Counted from the stretch's first letter, positions 47,115-58,778 are shown. The stretch: DNA of 64,000 nt from Vulcaniibacterium tengchongense (GCF_003814555.1 NZ_RKQN01000001.1:434001-498000); one strand, 5' to 3'. Numbers and translations are program-made. Notes: generated from the sequence alone by a model not told the origin.

Positions 47115-47977
47115 CCGCCGACATCCGATCCCACGACGACGACCGCGAAACCCTCAGTGCGTTGTTCGACGGCGAACTGCAGGGCGACGCCGCGCGCTTC
47201 GCGCTCAGGCGCCTGGGCCACGACGAGCAGTGGCGCCGCGCCTGCGGCCGCTGGCAGCTGTACGGCGACGTGCTGCGCGGCCAGGCCGCCGCGCTCGCGC
47301 CGGGCGGCTTCGCCGAGCGCGTCGCCGCCGCCATCGCCGAGGACGGGCGCTCCGAGCAGGCGCGGGCCGCGACCGGCACCGGCGGCGCGCTCGGCCGACG
47401 CGCCTGGATCGGCGGCGCGCTCGCCGCATCGGTCGCCGTCGCGGCGCTGTTCGTGAGCCGGCCGCTGTCGCAGGACGCCGGGCCGGCGGCGCCCGCGTCG
47501 ACGCCGGTGGCGAGCGCGAGGCCGGCGCCCGCGGAGCCTACGCCGGCTCCGGCGGCCACGTCCGCCCCGGCCCCGCGGGTACCTGCGGCCGAGCTCGCGT
47601 TGGGCGCGGTCGCCGCGGCCGAAGCGCCGCGCCGCGCGCTGGAGCGTCGCAACGGCAAGGCGCGCGCCGGCGACGAGGCCGGTGCGCGCGCCGCGCGGCG
47701 GAGCGCGGCCGAACGCGCCGCCGCGCCGCCGGTGCTGGTCGCGGGCGCGGAGCCCATGCCATCCGGCGCGCGGGCGGGCGATCCGTTCCTGCCGCCCGCG
47801 CACGAGGCGACGCCGCGGCCGTGGCCGCGCGCGGTGCTGCCGCAGTACTCCTCGGGCGGCGAATTCAACGCCCGCTACGGCGACGGCGCGCAGCCTTCGT
47901 TCTATCCGTTCGAGCCGGTGCCGGCGCCGCCGCCCGGCGCACGCCTCCCGTCCGAGCCCACGGCGCCGCGGCCCTGA
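47111..47977 (+). CDS. rseA: Anti-sigma-E factor RseA-like
   Basis: This 288-residue predicted inner-membrane anti-sigma factor holds RpoE inactive until cleaved under envelope stress. Residues 1-75 are the cytoplasmic RseA/MucA N-domain (ETLSALFDGELQGDAARFALRRLGHDEQWRRACGRWQLYGDVLRGQ), then a membrane helix (about 98-116) and a long Ala/Pro-rich periplasmic region. The periplasmic part is longer and more disordered than in E. coli RseA (216 residues). No rseB gene separates it from mucD. Confidence 0.88.
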   Translation: MTADIRSHDDDRETLSALFDGELQGDAARFALRRLGHDEQWRRACGRWQLYGDVLRGQAAALAPGGFAERVAAAIAEDGRSEQARAATGTGGALGRRAWIGGALAASVAVAALFVSRPLSQDAGPAAPASTPVASARPAPAEPTPAPAATSAPAPRVPAAELALGAVAAAEAPRRALERRNGKARAGDEAGARAARRSAAERAAAPPVLVAGAEPMPSGARAGDPFLPPAHEATPRPWPRAVLPQYSSGGEFNARYGDGAQPSFYPFEPVPAPPPGARLPSEPTAPRP

Positions 47978-48077
47978 CGCCGCGGTCGCGCTCCCACCGG
48001 ATCCGCAGCGGCCGGCGCGCCGGCCGCACGGCCCCCTTGAACCCGTTTCCGAGGCAATCGTCCCCGAGGCCGCCCCG

Positions 48078-49577
48078 ATGAACCGTCCGTTTCGTTCCCT
48101 AGCCCTGGCCGGCGCGATCGTCGCGCTGTTGCCGACCGCGTGCTCCGCGCAGCCGCCGTCGACGCCGATCGCGCCGCCGCCTGCCGCGACCCCGGCGCCG
48201 CCGCTGGTCAGCGGCTTGCCCGACTTCACCGCGCTGGTGCAGCGGGTCGGCCCGGCGGTGGTCAACATCCGCGCCGAGGTGGCGCCGCGCCGCGCCCGCG
48301 GCGGCATGCCGGACGCGGACATCCCCGAGATCTTCCGCCGCTTCTTCGGCGACGACCTGCCGTTCCCGGGGCCGATGCCGCCGGGGCCGGGCGGCGGCGG
48401 CGTCTCGCTCGGCAGCGGCTTCCTGATTTCCGACGACGGCTACGTGCTGACCAACCACCACGTGGTCGAAGGCGCGGACAAGGTCAAGGTGCTGCTGTCC
48501 GACCGGCGCGAGTTCGAGGCCAAGGTGATCGGCACCGACGAGCAGTCCGACGTCGCCCTGCTCAAGATCGACGCCAAGGGCCTGCCGTTCCTGCGCGCGG
48601 CGCGCGCGGACTCGACCAAGCCGGGCCAGTGGGTGATCGCGATCGGCTCGCCGTTCGGCCTCGACCACTCGGTCACCGCCGGCATCGTCAGCGCGGTCGG
48701 GCGCAGCAATCCGTACGCGAACCAGCAGTACGTGCCCTTCATCCAGACCGACGTGGCGATCAACCGCGGCAACTCCGGCGGCCCGCTGCTCAACACCGGC
48801 GGCGAGGTGGTCGGCATCAACTCGCAGATCTTCAGCAACTCCGGCGGCTACATGGGCGTGAGCTTCGCCATCCCGATCGACGTGGCGATGAACGCGGCCG
48901 AGCAGCTGCGCGCCAAGGGCCGGGTCAGCCGCGGCATGCTCGGCGTGACGGTGGAGCAGATCGACGGGCAGAAGGCGCGCGGCTTCGGCCTGCCCGACAC
49001 CCGCGGCGCGCTGGTCAACCAGGTCGCGCCGGGCAGCGCGGCGGACAAGGCCGGGCTGGAGCCGGGCGACGTGATCCGCGCGGTCGACGGCCGCCCGGTC
49101 GACACCAACGCCGACCTGCCGCCGCTGATCGGCGGCAAGGCGCCGGGCACCCAGGTGCGCCTCTCGGTGTTCCGCAACGGCCGCACGATCGAGGTCCCGG
49201 TGGTGTTGGACGAGCTCGAAGGCGGGGCCGTCGCCACGGCTGCGGACGGCGCGGACCAGCCGGCGCGCGGCGGCGCCGCGGCGCCGGCCAACCCGTTCGG
49301 CCTGGCGCTGCAGGACCTGAGCGCCGAGCAGCGCCAGCGCCTGAACCTGCGCAGGGACGAGGGCGTGCTGGTCGCCGGCGTGCGCGGCGACGCCGCGGCC
49401 GAGGCCGGCCTGCGGCCAGGCGACGTGGTGCTGTCGGTCGGGCGCAAGTCGGTGGGGTCCGCCGCCGCGCTCGGCCGCGAGCTGGCGGCGGCCAAGCCCG
49501 GCGACACGGTGATGCTGCTGATCCGCCGCGGCAACCTGACCCAGTACAAGGCGGTCACCGTTCCCGAGCGGGACTGA
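48078..49577 (+). CDS. DegP/MucD-type periplasmic serine protease
   Basis: This 499-residue Do-family protease/chaperone degrades misfolded periplasmic proteins. It has an N-terminal signal (LALAGAIVALLPTACSA), a protease domain with His128 (TNHHVV), Asp158 (QSDVALLKID) and Ser233 (RGNSGGPL), and two PDZ domains (about 300-385 and 415-495). It is in the position of mucD, the third gene of the rpoE operon. A cysteine in the signal (PTACS) is not a good lipobox. Its own expression is probably sigma-E dependent by readthrough. Confidence 0.93.
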   Translation: MNRPFRSLALAGAIVALLPTACSAQPPSTPIAPPPAATPAPPLVSGLPDFTALVQRVGPAVVNIRAEVAPRRARGGMPDADIPEIFRRFFGDDLPFPGPMPPGPGGGGVSLGSGFLISDDGYVLTNHHVVEGADKVKVLLSDRREFEAKVIGTDEQSDVALLKIDAKGLPFLRAARADSTKPGQWVIAIGSPFGLDHSVTAGIVSAVGRSNPYANQQYVPFIQTDVAINRGNSGGPLLNTGGEVVGINSQIFSNSGGYMGVSFAIPIDVAMNAAEQLRAKGRVSRGMLGVTVEQIDGQKARGFGLPDTRGALVNQVAPGSAADKAGLEPGDVIRAVDGRPVDTNADLPPLIGGKAPGTQVRLSVFRNGRTIEVPVVLDELEGGAVATAADGADQPARGGAAAPANPFGLALQDLSAEQRQRLNLRRDEGVLVAGVRGDAAAEAGLRPGDVVLSVGRKSVGSAAALGRELAAAKPGDTVMLLIRRGNLTQYKAVTVPERD

Positions 49578-49786
49578 GCCGGCCGCCCGCGCCGCGGCAC
49601 CGGCCGCGGCGCGCGCCGCTCGCGTCGCCGTGCGGAACGCCGGACGCGGACGCGCGCCTCGTCCCCTTCGTTCGCGCCTCCGCCGTCGCGGCCGGCCCGG
49701 CACCGGGCCGGCGGCCACGGTCCCGGCGCAGGCCTGTGCGATAATTCCACGTTCTCTCCGGTTTCCGCAGGCCGCGCGCCGCTCCC

Positions 49787-51580
49787 ATGCAGCAGATCCG
49801 CAACTTCTCGATCATCGCCCACGTCGACCACGGCAAGTCGACGCTCGCCGACCGCATCATCCAGATCTGCGGCGGCCTGGAGGCGCGCGAGATGGAGGCG
49901 CAGGTGCTCGACTCCAATCCGATCGAGCGCGAGCGCGGCATCACCATCAAGGCGCAGTCGGTCTCGCTGCCGTACAAGGCGCGCGACGGCCGGGTCTACC
50001 ACCTCAACTTCATCGACACGCCCGGCCACGTCGACTTCAGCTACGAGGTCAGCCGCTCGCTGGCCGCCTGCGAGGGCGCGCTGCTGGTGGTCGACGCCGC
50101 CCAGGGCGTGGAGGCGCAGTCGGTGGCCAACTGCTACACCGCGGTGGAGCAGGGCCTGGAAGTCGTGCCGGTGCTCAACAAGATCGACCTGCCCACGGCC
50201 GACATCGAGCGCGCCAAGGGCGAGATCGAGGCGGTGATCGGCATCGACGCGTCCGACGCGGTGGCGATCAGCGCCAAGACCGGCCTCAACGTGGTCGAGG
50301 TGCTCGAGGCCATCGTCCACCGCATCCCACCGCCCAAGCCGCGCGACACCGACAAGCTGCAGGCGCTGATCATCGACTCCTGGTTCGACAACTACCTGGG
50401 CGTGGTCTCGCTGGTGCGGGTGATGCAGGGCGAGATCAAGCCGGGCGACAAGCTGCTGGTGATGTCGACCGGCCGCACCCACCAGGTCGACCAGGTCGGC
50501 GTGTTCACGCCCAAGCGCAAGGTCCTGGACCGGCTCGGCGCGGGCGAGGTCGGCTGGGTCACCGCGTCGATCAAGGACGTGCACGGCGCGCCGGTCGGCG
50601 ACACCCTGACCCTGGCCAACGATCCCGCGCCCAAGCCGCTGCCCGGCTTCCAGGAAATGCAGCCGCGCGTGTTCGCCGGCCTGTTCCCGGTCGACGCGGA
50701 GGACTACCCGGACCTGCGCGAGGCGCTGGAGAAGCTGCGCCTCAACGACGCCGCGCTGCGCTTCGAGCCGGAGAGCTCCGAGGCGATGGGCTTCGGCTTC
50801 CGCTGCGGCTTCCTCGGCATGCTGCACATGGAGATCGTGCAGGAACGGCTGGAGCGCGAATACGACCTCAACCTGATCACCACCGCGCCCACGGTCATCT
50901 ACGAGGTGCTCAAGACCGACGGCACCCTCGTGCCGATGGACAACCCGGCCAAGCTGCCGCCGGTGAACCAGATCGAGGAGATCCGCGAACCGATCATCCG
51001 CGCCAACATCCTCACCCCGCCCGACTACGTCGGCAACGTGATCACGCTGTGCGAGGAGAAGCGCGGCGTGCAGATCGGCATCACCTACATGGGCGGGCAG
51101 GTGCAGATCAGCTACGAGCTGCCGATGGCCGAGGTGGTGCTGGATTTCTTCGACAAGCTCAAGTCGGTCAGCCGCGGCTACGCCTCGCTGGACTACCACT
51201 TCCTGCGCTTCGAGCCGGGCCCGTTCGTGCGCGTGGATACGCTGATCAACGGCGACAAGGTCGACGCGCTGTCGATCATCTGCCACCGCAGCCACGCCGA
51301 CCGCCGCGGCCGCGAGCTGTGCGAGAAGATGAAGGACCTGATCCCGCGGCAGATGTTCGACGTGGCGATCCAGGCCGCGATCGGCTCGCAGATCATCGCC
51401 CGCACCACGGTCAAGGCGCTGCGCAAGAACGTGCTGGCCAAGTGCTACGGCGGCGACGTCACCCGCAAGAAGAAGCTGCTGGAGAAGCAGAAGGAAGGCA
51501 AGAAGCGGATGAAGCAGGTCGGCCGCGTCGAGATCCCGCAGGAGGCCTTCCTCGCGGTGCTGCAGGTGGACAACAAGTGA
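49787..51580 (+). CDS. lepA: Elongation factor 4 (LepA)
   Basis: This 597-residue ribosome-associated GTPase has a role in translation initiation/back-translocation and ribosome assembly. G motifs: AHVDHGKST (12-20), [22 protein letters not shown]. The LepA-specific C-terminal domain ([35 protein letters not shown]...[16 protein letters not shown]) is complete. A GATAAT box at about 49740-49745 precedes it. It is followed by lepB as in most proteobacteria. Confidence 0.96.
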   Translation: MQQIRNFSIIAHVDHGKSTLADRIIQICGGLEAREMEAQVLDSNPIERERGITIKAQSVSLPYKARDGRVYHLNFIDTPGHVDFSYEVSRSLAACEGALLVVDAAQGVEAQSVANCYTAVEQGLEVVPVLNKIDLPTADIERAKGEIEAVIGIDASDAVAISAKTGLNVVEVLEAIVHRIPPPKPRDTDKLQALIIDSWFDNYLGVVSLVRVMQGEIKPGDKLLVMSTGRTHQVDQVGVFTPKRKVLDRLGAGEVGWVTASIKDVHGAPVGDTLTLANDPAPKPLPGFQEMQPRVFAGLFPVDAEDYPDLREALEKLRLNDAALRFEPESSEAMGFGFRCGFLGMLHMEIVQERLEREYDLNLITTAPTVIYEVLKTDGTLVPMDNPAKLPPVNQIEEIREPIIRANILTPPDYVGNVITLCEEKRGVQIGITYMGGQVQISYELPMAEVVLDFFDKLKSVSRGYASLDYHFLRFEPGPFVRVDTLINGDKVDALSIICHRSHADRRGRELCEKMKDLIPRQMFDVAIQAAIGSQIIARTTVKALRKNVLAKCYGGDVTRKKKLLEKQKEGKKRMKQVGRVEIPQEAFLAVLQVDNK

Positions 51581-51795
51581 GGCCGGGCGCCGGGGCGGGC
51601 AGGGCGCCGGAGCGCGGCCGCGGCCGGTTCCGCGCGCGTCTTCCCGGTCGGCCTGGCCGACCGATCGCGCAATGACGCGCGGCGGTTCCCCGGCTATGCT
51701 CGGCCCGGCCGGTTCGCCGGGGAGCGACCCGCCGGCCCGCGGTCCGTGCGAACCGCGCCTCCCGAATCCCGAACCCCGGCTCCAAAGGAGCGTGC

Positions 51796-52584
51796 ATGCG
51801 TTGGTTTGAAATCGCCCTGGTCGTCCTGACCCTGTTCACCGGCCTGGTCTGGCTGCTCGACAAGCTGGTCCTCGCCAAGCGCCGCGCCGCCCGCCAGGGG
51901 CTGCTGGAAGAGGGCAGGGAGCCGGTGGTCGTCGACTACTCCAAGGCGTTCTTCCCGGTGCTGGCGGTGGTGCTGATCCTGCGCAGCTTCGTCGCCGAAC
52001 CGTTCCGGATCCCGTCCAATTCGATGATGCCGACGCTGTTGACCGGCGACTTCATCCTGGTCAACAAATTCGCCTACGGCCTGCGCCTGCCGATCACCAA
52101 CAAGAAGTTCGTCGCCCTCGGCGAGCCGCAGCGCGGCGACGTGGTCGTGTTCCGGCCGCCGCACCACCCCGACCAGGACTGGATCAAGCGCGTGATCGGC
52201 CTGCCCGGCGACCGCATCGGCTACCACGACAATCAGGTGACGGTGAACGGCCGCCCGCTGGCCTACCGGTCGATCGGGGTGTACCAGGGGCGCGGCAACG
52301 GCGCGGAGATGACCGGCGCCGAGGAACTGCGCGAAAACCTGCTCGGCCGCGAGCACGACGTCCTGGAGCGCACCGACCTGCCGTTCCTGGACCAGGGCGA
52401 GGGCGACTGGGTGGTGCCGCCGGGGCATTATTTCGTGATGGGCGACAACCGCGACAACAGCGAGGACAGCCGATACTGGGGCTTCCTGCCGGAACAGAAC
52501 CTGCGCGGCAAGGCGTTCCTGATCTGGATGAACTTCGACGGCGGGGACGTAGACTTCTCGCGCATCGGCAACCGGATTCCGTAA
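51796..52584 (+). CDS. lepB: Signal peptidase I
   Basis: LepB cleaves signal peptides on the outer face of the inner membrane. The 262-residue protein has two N-terminal membrane helices (about 4-22 and 52-64), the catalytic Ser76 (RIPSNSMMPTL) and Lys131 (DWIKRVIGLPGD), and box E (MGDNRDNSEDSRYWG). It lies between lepA and a DUF4845 gene. Confidence 0.95.
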   Translation: MRWFEIALVVLTLFTGLVWLLDKLVLAKRRAARQGLLEEGREPVVVDYSKAFFPVLAVVLILRSFVAEPFRIPSNSMMPTLLTGDFILVNKFAYGLRLPITNKKFVALGEPQRGDVVVFRPPHHPDQDWIKRVIGLPGDRIGYHDNQVTVNGRPLAYRSIGVYQGRGNGAEMTGAEELRENLLGREHDVLERTDLPFLDQGEGDWVVPPGHYFVMGDNRDNSEDSRYWGFLPEQNLRGKAFLIWMNFDGGDVDFSRIGNRIP

Positions 52585-52641
52585 TCGGCGCGGCCGTCGC
52601 GGGGAGCGGCGGGCGCGATCACACCAAGGGGAGTTGGCGAC

Positions 52642-53019
52642 ATGAAGCGTACGCAGAGCGGCATGACCCTGATCGGGTTCATCCTGGTGCTGGCCGTGGT
52701 CGGCGTGTTCATCTACATGGGGATGAAGCTGATCCCGATGTATTCGGAGTACTTCGCGGTCAAGCAGGCGCTGAAGGAGCTGTCGAAGGAGGCCGGGATC
52801 ACCCAGCAGGATCCGGCCAAGATCAAGGACCTATTCTTCCGCCGCCTGTACATCAGCTACGCGGAGAACGTGAAGTCCGAGAACGTGAAGATCGCGCGCA
52901 AGGACGCCGGCTACGTGATGACGGTGGACTACGAAGTGCGCCGGCCGCTGATCGCCAACATCGACGTGGTCGGCCATTTCCAGGCGACGCAGGACCTGCG
53001 CCGCGACGGCTTTGAGTGA
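52642..53019 (+). CDS. DUF4845 family protein
   Basis: This 125-residue protein of unknown function is conserved between lepB and rnc in many gamma- and betaproteobacteria. One N-terminal membrane helix (about 10-28, [19 protein letters not shown]) follows a [12 protein letters not shown] start that looks like a type IV prepilin leader (G-M-T-L rather than G-F-T-L). The rest is a small alpha/beta domain ([11 protein letters not shown]...[23 protein letters not shown]). Its end overlaps the rnc start by 8 bases. Confidence 0.88.
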   Translation: MKRTQSGMTLIGFILVLAVVGVFIYMGMKLIPMYSEYFAVKQALKELSKEAGITQQDPAKIKDLFFRRLYISYAENVKSENVKIARKDAGYVMTVDYEVRRPLIANIDVVGHFQATQDLRRDGFE

Positions 53020-53674
53020 GCGCATCGGCCACCGTTTCGCGGATCGCGAGCTGCTGCAGCGGGCGCTGACCCACCGCAGCGCCGGCGCGCCGCACAACGA
53101 GCGCCTGGAATTCCTCGGCGACGCACTGGTCAACCTGATCGTCGCCGAGGCGCTGTACCGGCACTGGCCCAGCGCCGACGAGGGCGCGCTGACCCGCGCC
53201 CGCGCCGAGCTGGTGCGCGAGTCGGCGCTGGCGCCGATCGCGCGCCGGCTGGAATTGGGCGACCACCTGACCCTGGGGCCGGGCGAGATGAAGTCCGGCG
53301 GGCATCGCCGCGATTCGATCCTGGCCGACGCGCTGGAGGCGGTGGTCGCGGCGGTCTACCTCGACGCCGGCTTCGAGACCTGCCGGGCGGTGGTGCTGCC
53401 CTGGTTCGAGGAGGCGATCGCCGCGTTGCCGCCGCCGCACAAGGTCGGCAAGGACGCCAAGACGAGGTTGCAGGAATGGCTGCAGGCGCGGCAGAAGCCG
53501 CTGCCGACCTACGCCCTGCTGGCCGAGAGCGGCGAGGAGCACGCCAAGCGTTTCCACGTCAGCTGCACGCTGTCCCAGCCGCCGCTGGCGACCGAGGGCG
53601 TCGCCGGTTCGCGTCGCGCCGCCGAGCAGATCGCCGCCGAGGCGGCGCTGGAGCGGCTGCAGGCGCGGGACTGA
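53012..53674 (+). CDS. rnc: Ribonuclease III
   Basis: This 220-residue double-strand-specific RNase matures rRNA and some mRNAs. Catalytic residues are Glu30, Asp37 ([12 protein letters not shown]), Asp106 and Glu109 ([19 protein letters not shown]), with the C-terminal dsRNA-binding domain ([23 protein letters not shown]...[14 protein letters not shown]). The only usable start is TTG at 53012, inside the DUF4845 gene: no ATG or GTG is in frame upstream before a stop, and the numbering offset to E. coli (8) is constant. era follows after 241 bp. Confidence 0.94.
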   Translation: MSERIGHRFADRELLQRALTHRSAGAPHNERLEFLGDALVNLIVAEALYRHWPSADEGALTRARAELVRESALAPIARRLELGDHLTLGPGEMKSGGHRRDSILADALEAVVAAVYLDAGFETCRAVVLPWFEEAIAALPPPHKVGKDAKTRLQEWLQARQKPLPTYALLAESGEEHAKRFHVSCTLSQPPLATEGVAGSRRAAEQIAAEAALERLQARD

Positions 53675-53915
53675 CCCGGGTCGAGCGGAGCCGGCCCTCG
53701 TATCGCTACCGGAGCGGCGGACTCGCTGAATTTCGCCGCCTCTGCGGACTGCCTTCCTGTCGCAGCGCTTCCGCTGCGCGGCCGCCAGTGGAGTTTCCGG
53801 GCTGCCCATGCCTCCGGCTGCTTCCCAGCGAGATTGGGACGCGAAGACGGGTCCGCAGAGCGAAGGCGGCGATCCGCGATCCCGCGCCTCCGCTCCCGGC
53901 ACTACAATCCACGCG

Positions 53916-54824
53916 ATGAACGCATCCGCCTACCGCGCCGGCCACGTCGCCGTGATCGGCCGACCCAACGTCGGCAAGTCGACCCTGGTCAACGCCCTGG
54001 TCGGCGCCAAGATCAGCATCACCTCGGCGCGCCCGCAGACCACCCGCCATCGCCTGCTCGGCATCGCCACCTTCCCGGAGGGGCAGCTGGTGCTGGTCGA
54101 TACGCCGGGCCTGCACCGCGACCAGGGCAAGTCCACCGCCACCGCGATGCACCGCTGGATGAACCGCGCCGCGCGCGGCGCCCTGGAGGGCGTGGACGCG
54201 GCGATGCTGGTGGTGCGCGCCGGCCACTGGGACGAGGCCGACGCCTTCGCCTACGACGTGCTGCGCGGCGCCGGCCTGCCGGTGGTGCTGGTGGTCAACC
54301 AGGTCGACCGGGTCAAGGACAAGGCGGCATTGCTGCCGTACCTGGCCCAGGTCAGCGAAGGCCGCGAGTTCGCCGCGGTGCATCCGGTCTCCGCGCTCAA
54401 GCGCAAGGGCCTGGAGGCGCTGGTCAAGGATGTGCTGGCGCTGCTGCCCGGGCAGCAGCCGCTCTACGGCGAGGACGAGATCACCGACAAGAGCCAGCGC
54501 TTCCTCGCCGGCGAGATGGTGCGCGAACAGCTGATGCGCCAGCTCGGCGAGGAACTGCCGTACGCGACCACGGTCGAGATCGAGCGCTTCGAGACGGACG
54601 GCGCGCTGCTGCGCATCGGCGCGGTGATCTGGGTCGAGCGCGACGGCCAGAAGGCCATCGTGATCGGCAAGGGCGGCGAGCGCCTGCGCGAGATCGGCGC
54701 CCGCGCCCGCCAGCAGATGGAGAAGCTGTTCGGCAGCAAGGTGTTCCTGCAGACCTGGGTGCGCGTGCGCGAAGGCTGGAGCGACGACGAGGCGGCGCTG
54801 CGCGCGTTCGGCTACCACGATTGA
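53916..54824 (+). CDS. era: GTPase Era
   Basis: This 302-residue GTPase binds 16S rRNA and helps mature the 30S subunit. It has G1 GRPNVGKST, effector [10 protein letters not shown]3 DTPGL and the C-terminal KH domain (GRLREIG-like [33 protein letters not shown]). The G4 motif reads NQVD (54297-54308) instead of the usual NKxD. The ATG at 53916 is chosen, as the longer frame from 53808 starts before a TACAAT box at 53903-53908. That box would give a very short leader. Confidence 0.94.
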   Translation: MNASAYRAGHVAVIGRPNVGKSTLVNALVGAKISITSARPQTTRHRLLGIATFPEGQLVLVDTPGLHRDQGKSTATAMHRWMNRAARGALEGVDAAMLVVRAGHWDEADAFAYDVLRGAGLPVVLVVNQVDRVKDKAALLPYLAQVSEGREFAAVHPVSALKRKGLEALVKDVLALLPGQQPLYGEDEITDKSQRFLAGEMVREQLMRQLGEELPYATTVEIERFETDGALLRIGAVIWVERDGQKAIVIGKGGERLREIGARARQQMEKLFGSKVFLQTWVRVREGWSDDEAALRAFGYHD

Positions 54825-54920
54825 GCAGGCGGGTGCGAGCGGGGAGGAACGAGTGGAACCGCCCGTGCCGCCGCCTCCGCGCGCTCCTGTTGACTCGTTC
54901 CTCCTGACCAGGCCTGGCCC

Positions 54921-55673
54921 ATGCGCTACAGCGCCGAACCCGCCTTCGTCCTGCACGCGCGGCCCTGGCGCGAGACCAGCCTGCTGGTCGAGGTGCTGAC
55001 CGCGGAGCACGGCCGGCTCGGGCTGGTCGCGCGCGGCGTGCAGGGGCCGAAGCGGCACGCGCTGCGCGCCGCGTTGCAGCCGCTGCAGGCGATCCGCTTC
55101 GATGCGGTGCAGACCGGCGAGCTGGCGCGCCTGATCCAGGCCGAGGCCACCGACGCCGCGCCACGCCTGGCCGGCGAGGCGATGCTGGCCGGCTTCTACC
55201 TCAACGAGCTCACCTTGCGCCTGGCGCCGCGCCACGACCCCTCGCCCGAGCTGTACGCCGCCTACGCGCGGGCCCGCGCGCGCCTGGGGGCGGGCGAGCC
55301 GCTGGGCTGGACCCTGCGCCGCTACGAGCGCGACCTGCTCGACGCGCTCGGCGTCGGCTTCGACTGGGCCCACGACGGCGACGGCGAGCCGATCGACCCG
55401 GCGGCGCGCTATCGCCTCGATCCCGAGCACGGCCCACGCCGCCTGCTCAGCGACCGCGGCCATGACGACCGCCGCGGCGCCGCGACCGGCCGCGCGCTGC
55501 TCGCCCTGGCCGAGGACCGCGCGCCCGCCGCCGAGGACCTGCCCGGGCTGCGCCGCAGCCTGCGCGTGGTGCTGGCGCATCATCTGGGGCCGCGCGGGCT
55601 GAAGTCGTGGGAGATGCTCGGCGAGCTCAAGCGTTACGCGGCCGCGCCGGACGACGCGGGCGAAACGCGGTAA
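54921..55673 (+). CDS. recO: DNA repair protein RecO
   Basis: RecO anneals SSB-coated DNA and works with RecR (gene at 22762). The 250-residue protein has the N-terminal OB fold ([39 protein letters not shown], with LQPLQAIRF) and the helical C-domain ([35 protein letters not shown]-like [15 protein letters not shown]). Zinc cysteines are absent, as in other gammaproteobacteria. It ends the lepA-lepB-rnc-era-recO series. Confidence 0.93.
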   Translation: MRYSAEPAFVLHARPWRETSLLVEVLTAEHGRLGLVARGVQGPKRHALRAALQPLQAIRFDAVQTGELARLIQAEATDAAPRLAGEAMLAGFYLNELTLRLAPRHDPSPELYAAYARARARLGAGEPLGWTLRRYERDLLDALGVGFDWAHDGDGEPIDPAARYRLDPEHGPRRLLSDRGHDDRRGAATGRALLALAEDRAPAAEDLPGLRRSLRVVLAHHLGPRGLKSWEMLGELKRYAAAPDDAGETR

Positions 55674-55858
55674 CGCGTCCGCGTCGGCCGTGCCCAGGCA
55701 GTCGGCGAGCCCCGGGCACGGCCTCGTTCGGGCCGCCTGCGGCGGTGCCGGATCGCGGCGCAGCCCCGGGCACGGCGCGCTGCTCCGGGCTCGCCGGCAT
55801 CGGCTTCCGCCCCGCGCGGCAGTAGAATCGGGATCATCACGACACGCGGTAAGCAGGC

Positions 55859-56745
<887 letters not shown>

Positions 56746-56749
<4 letters not shown>

Positions 56750-57480
56750 GCCGCCGCGCGGCCTGGCTGACGGGCCTCTTGTTGCTGCCGACGCTCGCCG
56801 CCGCCGCGGCGCGGGAGGCGGCGGACGCGGCGGCGCCGTTGCCGCCGCCGCAGCCGGGCGCGGCGCCGCGCGACCCGGACTTCGGCGTGCGCAGCCGCCA
56901 GTTCGGCCTCGAGCGCCAGGTCGAGATGTTCCAATGGCGCGCGGCGGACGGCGGCTACGCGCGGGTCTGGAACGCCGCGCCGATCGATTCGTCGGGCTTC
57001 GCGCCCGGCCACGCGAACCCGCCGCGGCTGCCGCTGGAGAACCGCCGCTGGTGGGCCGAGGACGCGACCCTCGACGGCAGGCCGATCGACCGCGAGGTGC
57101 TGCAGGTGCTGGGGCAGTGGCGTACGTTCCGGCCGAACTTCTCGCGCCTGCCGGCGAACCTCGCCGCATCGTTCCAGCCCGAGGGCGACGGGCTGACCAG
57201 CGCCGAGAATCCGCTCGAGCCGCGCATCGGCGATCTGCGCATCCGCTGGCGCGAGCTGCGCCTGCCGGCGCTGGACGGCAAGGTGGAGCTGCGCGAGGGG
57301 CGTTGGCGCCTGGCGGTGCCGCCCGAGCGCGCGGCGCAGCAGGCGGCGCGCGCGGGCGAGGCCGTCGAACTGCCGGTGCGCGAGGAGGCGCGGCTGCTGC
57401 CGTGGCTGCTCGGCGGCGGCGTGGCCATGCTGGCCCTGCTGGCGGTGCTGCTCAGGCGCTGGCGGCGCCGCAGACGCTGA
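56746..57480 (+). CDS. TMEM43-like membrane protein, short form
   Basis: This 244-residue protein has an N-terminal signal or membrane segment (1-22) and one C-terminal membrane helix (about 215-233) followed by an Arg-rich tail. The middle part ([52 protein letters not shown], and the late [18 protein letters not shown]) matches the TMEM43 family, known from animals and bacteria. Full-length members are about 350-450 residues with several C-terminal helices; this copy is shorter. It is translationally coupled to the upstream hydrolase. The function is unknown. Confidence 0.75.
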
Positions 57481-57591
57481 ATCCAACAGCCTTCGCCGCC
57501 GGCCGGGGCGCGCAGAGCATCGCGCTCCCTCGGCCGTTGCCCGCCAGCGCTTCGCGGTGCGTGTCGCGGCCTGGGGAAGGTGAACGATCGC

Positions 57592-57667
57592 CGCCATCCC
57601 CGTGAAAGCGGAATGCTGTGCCTTCCCACAAGCCGGGACGCCCGTTTCCGCTTGCGCGGGAATGGCG
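57592..57667. repeat. Imperfect 22-bp inverted repeat (REP-like hairpin)
   Basis: Arms 57592-57613 and 57646-57667 match at 19 of 22 positions around a 32-nt loop. It sits between the convergent TMEM43-like gene and upp and may act as a terminator or REP element. Related in core sequence to the repeat at 43783-43840. Confidence 0.65.
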
Positions 57668-57747
57668 AGCGGAGTGGAGTCACCGGGCCTTTCCCCGGAC
57701 GAAAACGGGCACGGGCGCCTGCTTTCGCCGGAAGCGAGCGCCTCGGG

Positions 57748-58383
57748 TCAGGCCTCGTGGCGGGTGCCGAAGATCTTGTCGCCGGCGTCGCCCAGCCCGG
57801 GCAGGATGTAGCCGACCTCGTTGAGCCGTTCGTCGACCGCGGCGGTGTAGACCTCGACGTCCGGATGCCGCGCCCCGAGCGCGCGCAGCCCCTCCGGCGC
57901 GGCGACCAGGAACAGGCCCTTGATGCGCCGGCAGCCGGCGGCCTTGAGCATGTCCACGGTCGCGACCAGGGTGCCGCCGGTGGCGAGCATCGGGTCGAGC
58001 ACGATCGCGGTGCGCTCGTCCATGCGCCCGGTCAGCTTCTCGTAGTAGCCCACCGGCTGCAGGGTCTTCTCGTCGCGCTGCAGCCCGACCACGCCGACCT
58101 TGGCCGCGGGGATCAGGTCCAGCACGCCCGGCAGCATGCCCAGGCCGGCGCGCAGGATCGGCACCAGCGTCACCTTCGCGCCCTTGATCCGGCGCGTGGC
58201 CACCGGGCCGGCCCAGCCTTCGACCACGACCTCCTCGGTCTCCAGGTCGGCGGTGGCCTCGTAAGTGAGCAGGGTGGCGACCTCGGAGGCGAGCTCGCGG
58301 AAGCTCTTGGTGCTGTTGTCGGCGCGGCGCATCAGGCCCAGCTTGTGCTGGACCAGCGGGTGGCGGACTTCGACGATCTTCAT
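57748..58383 (-). CDS. upp: Uracil phosphoribosyltransferase
   Basis: This 211-residue pyrimidine-salvage enzyme converts uracil and PRPP to UMP. It starts [19 protein letters not shown] and has [10 protein letters not shown], the PRPP loop DPMLATGGT ([20 protein letters not shown]) and the uracil-binding [16 protein letters not shown]. The start at 58383 matches the family. It is followed downstream by the hairpin repeat. Confidence 0.95.
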   Translation of the reverse strand: MKIVEVRHPLVQHKLGLMRRADNSTKSFRELASEVATLLTYEATADLETEEVVVEGWAGPVATRRIKGAKVTLVPILRAGLGMLPGVLDLIPAAKVGVVGLQRDEKTLQPVGYYEKLTGRMDERTAIVLDPMLATGGTLVATVDMLKAAGCRRIKGLFLVAAPEGLRALGARHPDVEVYTAAVDERLNEVGYILPGLGDAGDKIFGTRHEA

Positions 58384-58778
58384 GCGCGGTTCCACGGTGC
58401 GACCTGCCGAAGTCTGGGGCAAACCCGGCCGCCCGTGGAAGCGGGGGCGAGAAAGCCGGCTCGCGCCAGGCTTCCCCGAGCCCCGCGGTCGCGGCCGCCG
58501 TGGGTGGCCGCCGCCGGCGTGCGAGGCGCCGTGGTCATCCCGGGGAAGGCGCGCGCGATGCTGCGCGCGACCGCACCGAGGCGTTCTTCCGCGTCCGCAA
58601 GGGCCTGCCGCGCGGACGCGATCCGGTCGGGTTGGCCGGCTGGAGCGATGCGGCGCGCGGCGCGGGCGCCGATCCGCGCGCCCCACGCCGCGCTTCGCCG
58701 CGCGCGAGGCGGCCGGCAAGCGCGACGACGGACGGCGGGGACCGGCGCGGGCTCGCGGAGGCCCGCCGCCGCCCGGGG
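58384..58778. other. 395-bp gap upstream of upp
   Basis: No gene-like ORF or RNA is apparent. Open frames are Arg/Gly/Ala-rich noise. The upp promoter should lie near the left edge. The DNA is GC-rich, and I see no dominant repeat. Confidence 0.5.
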
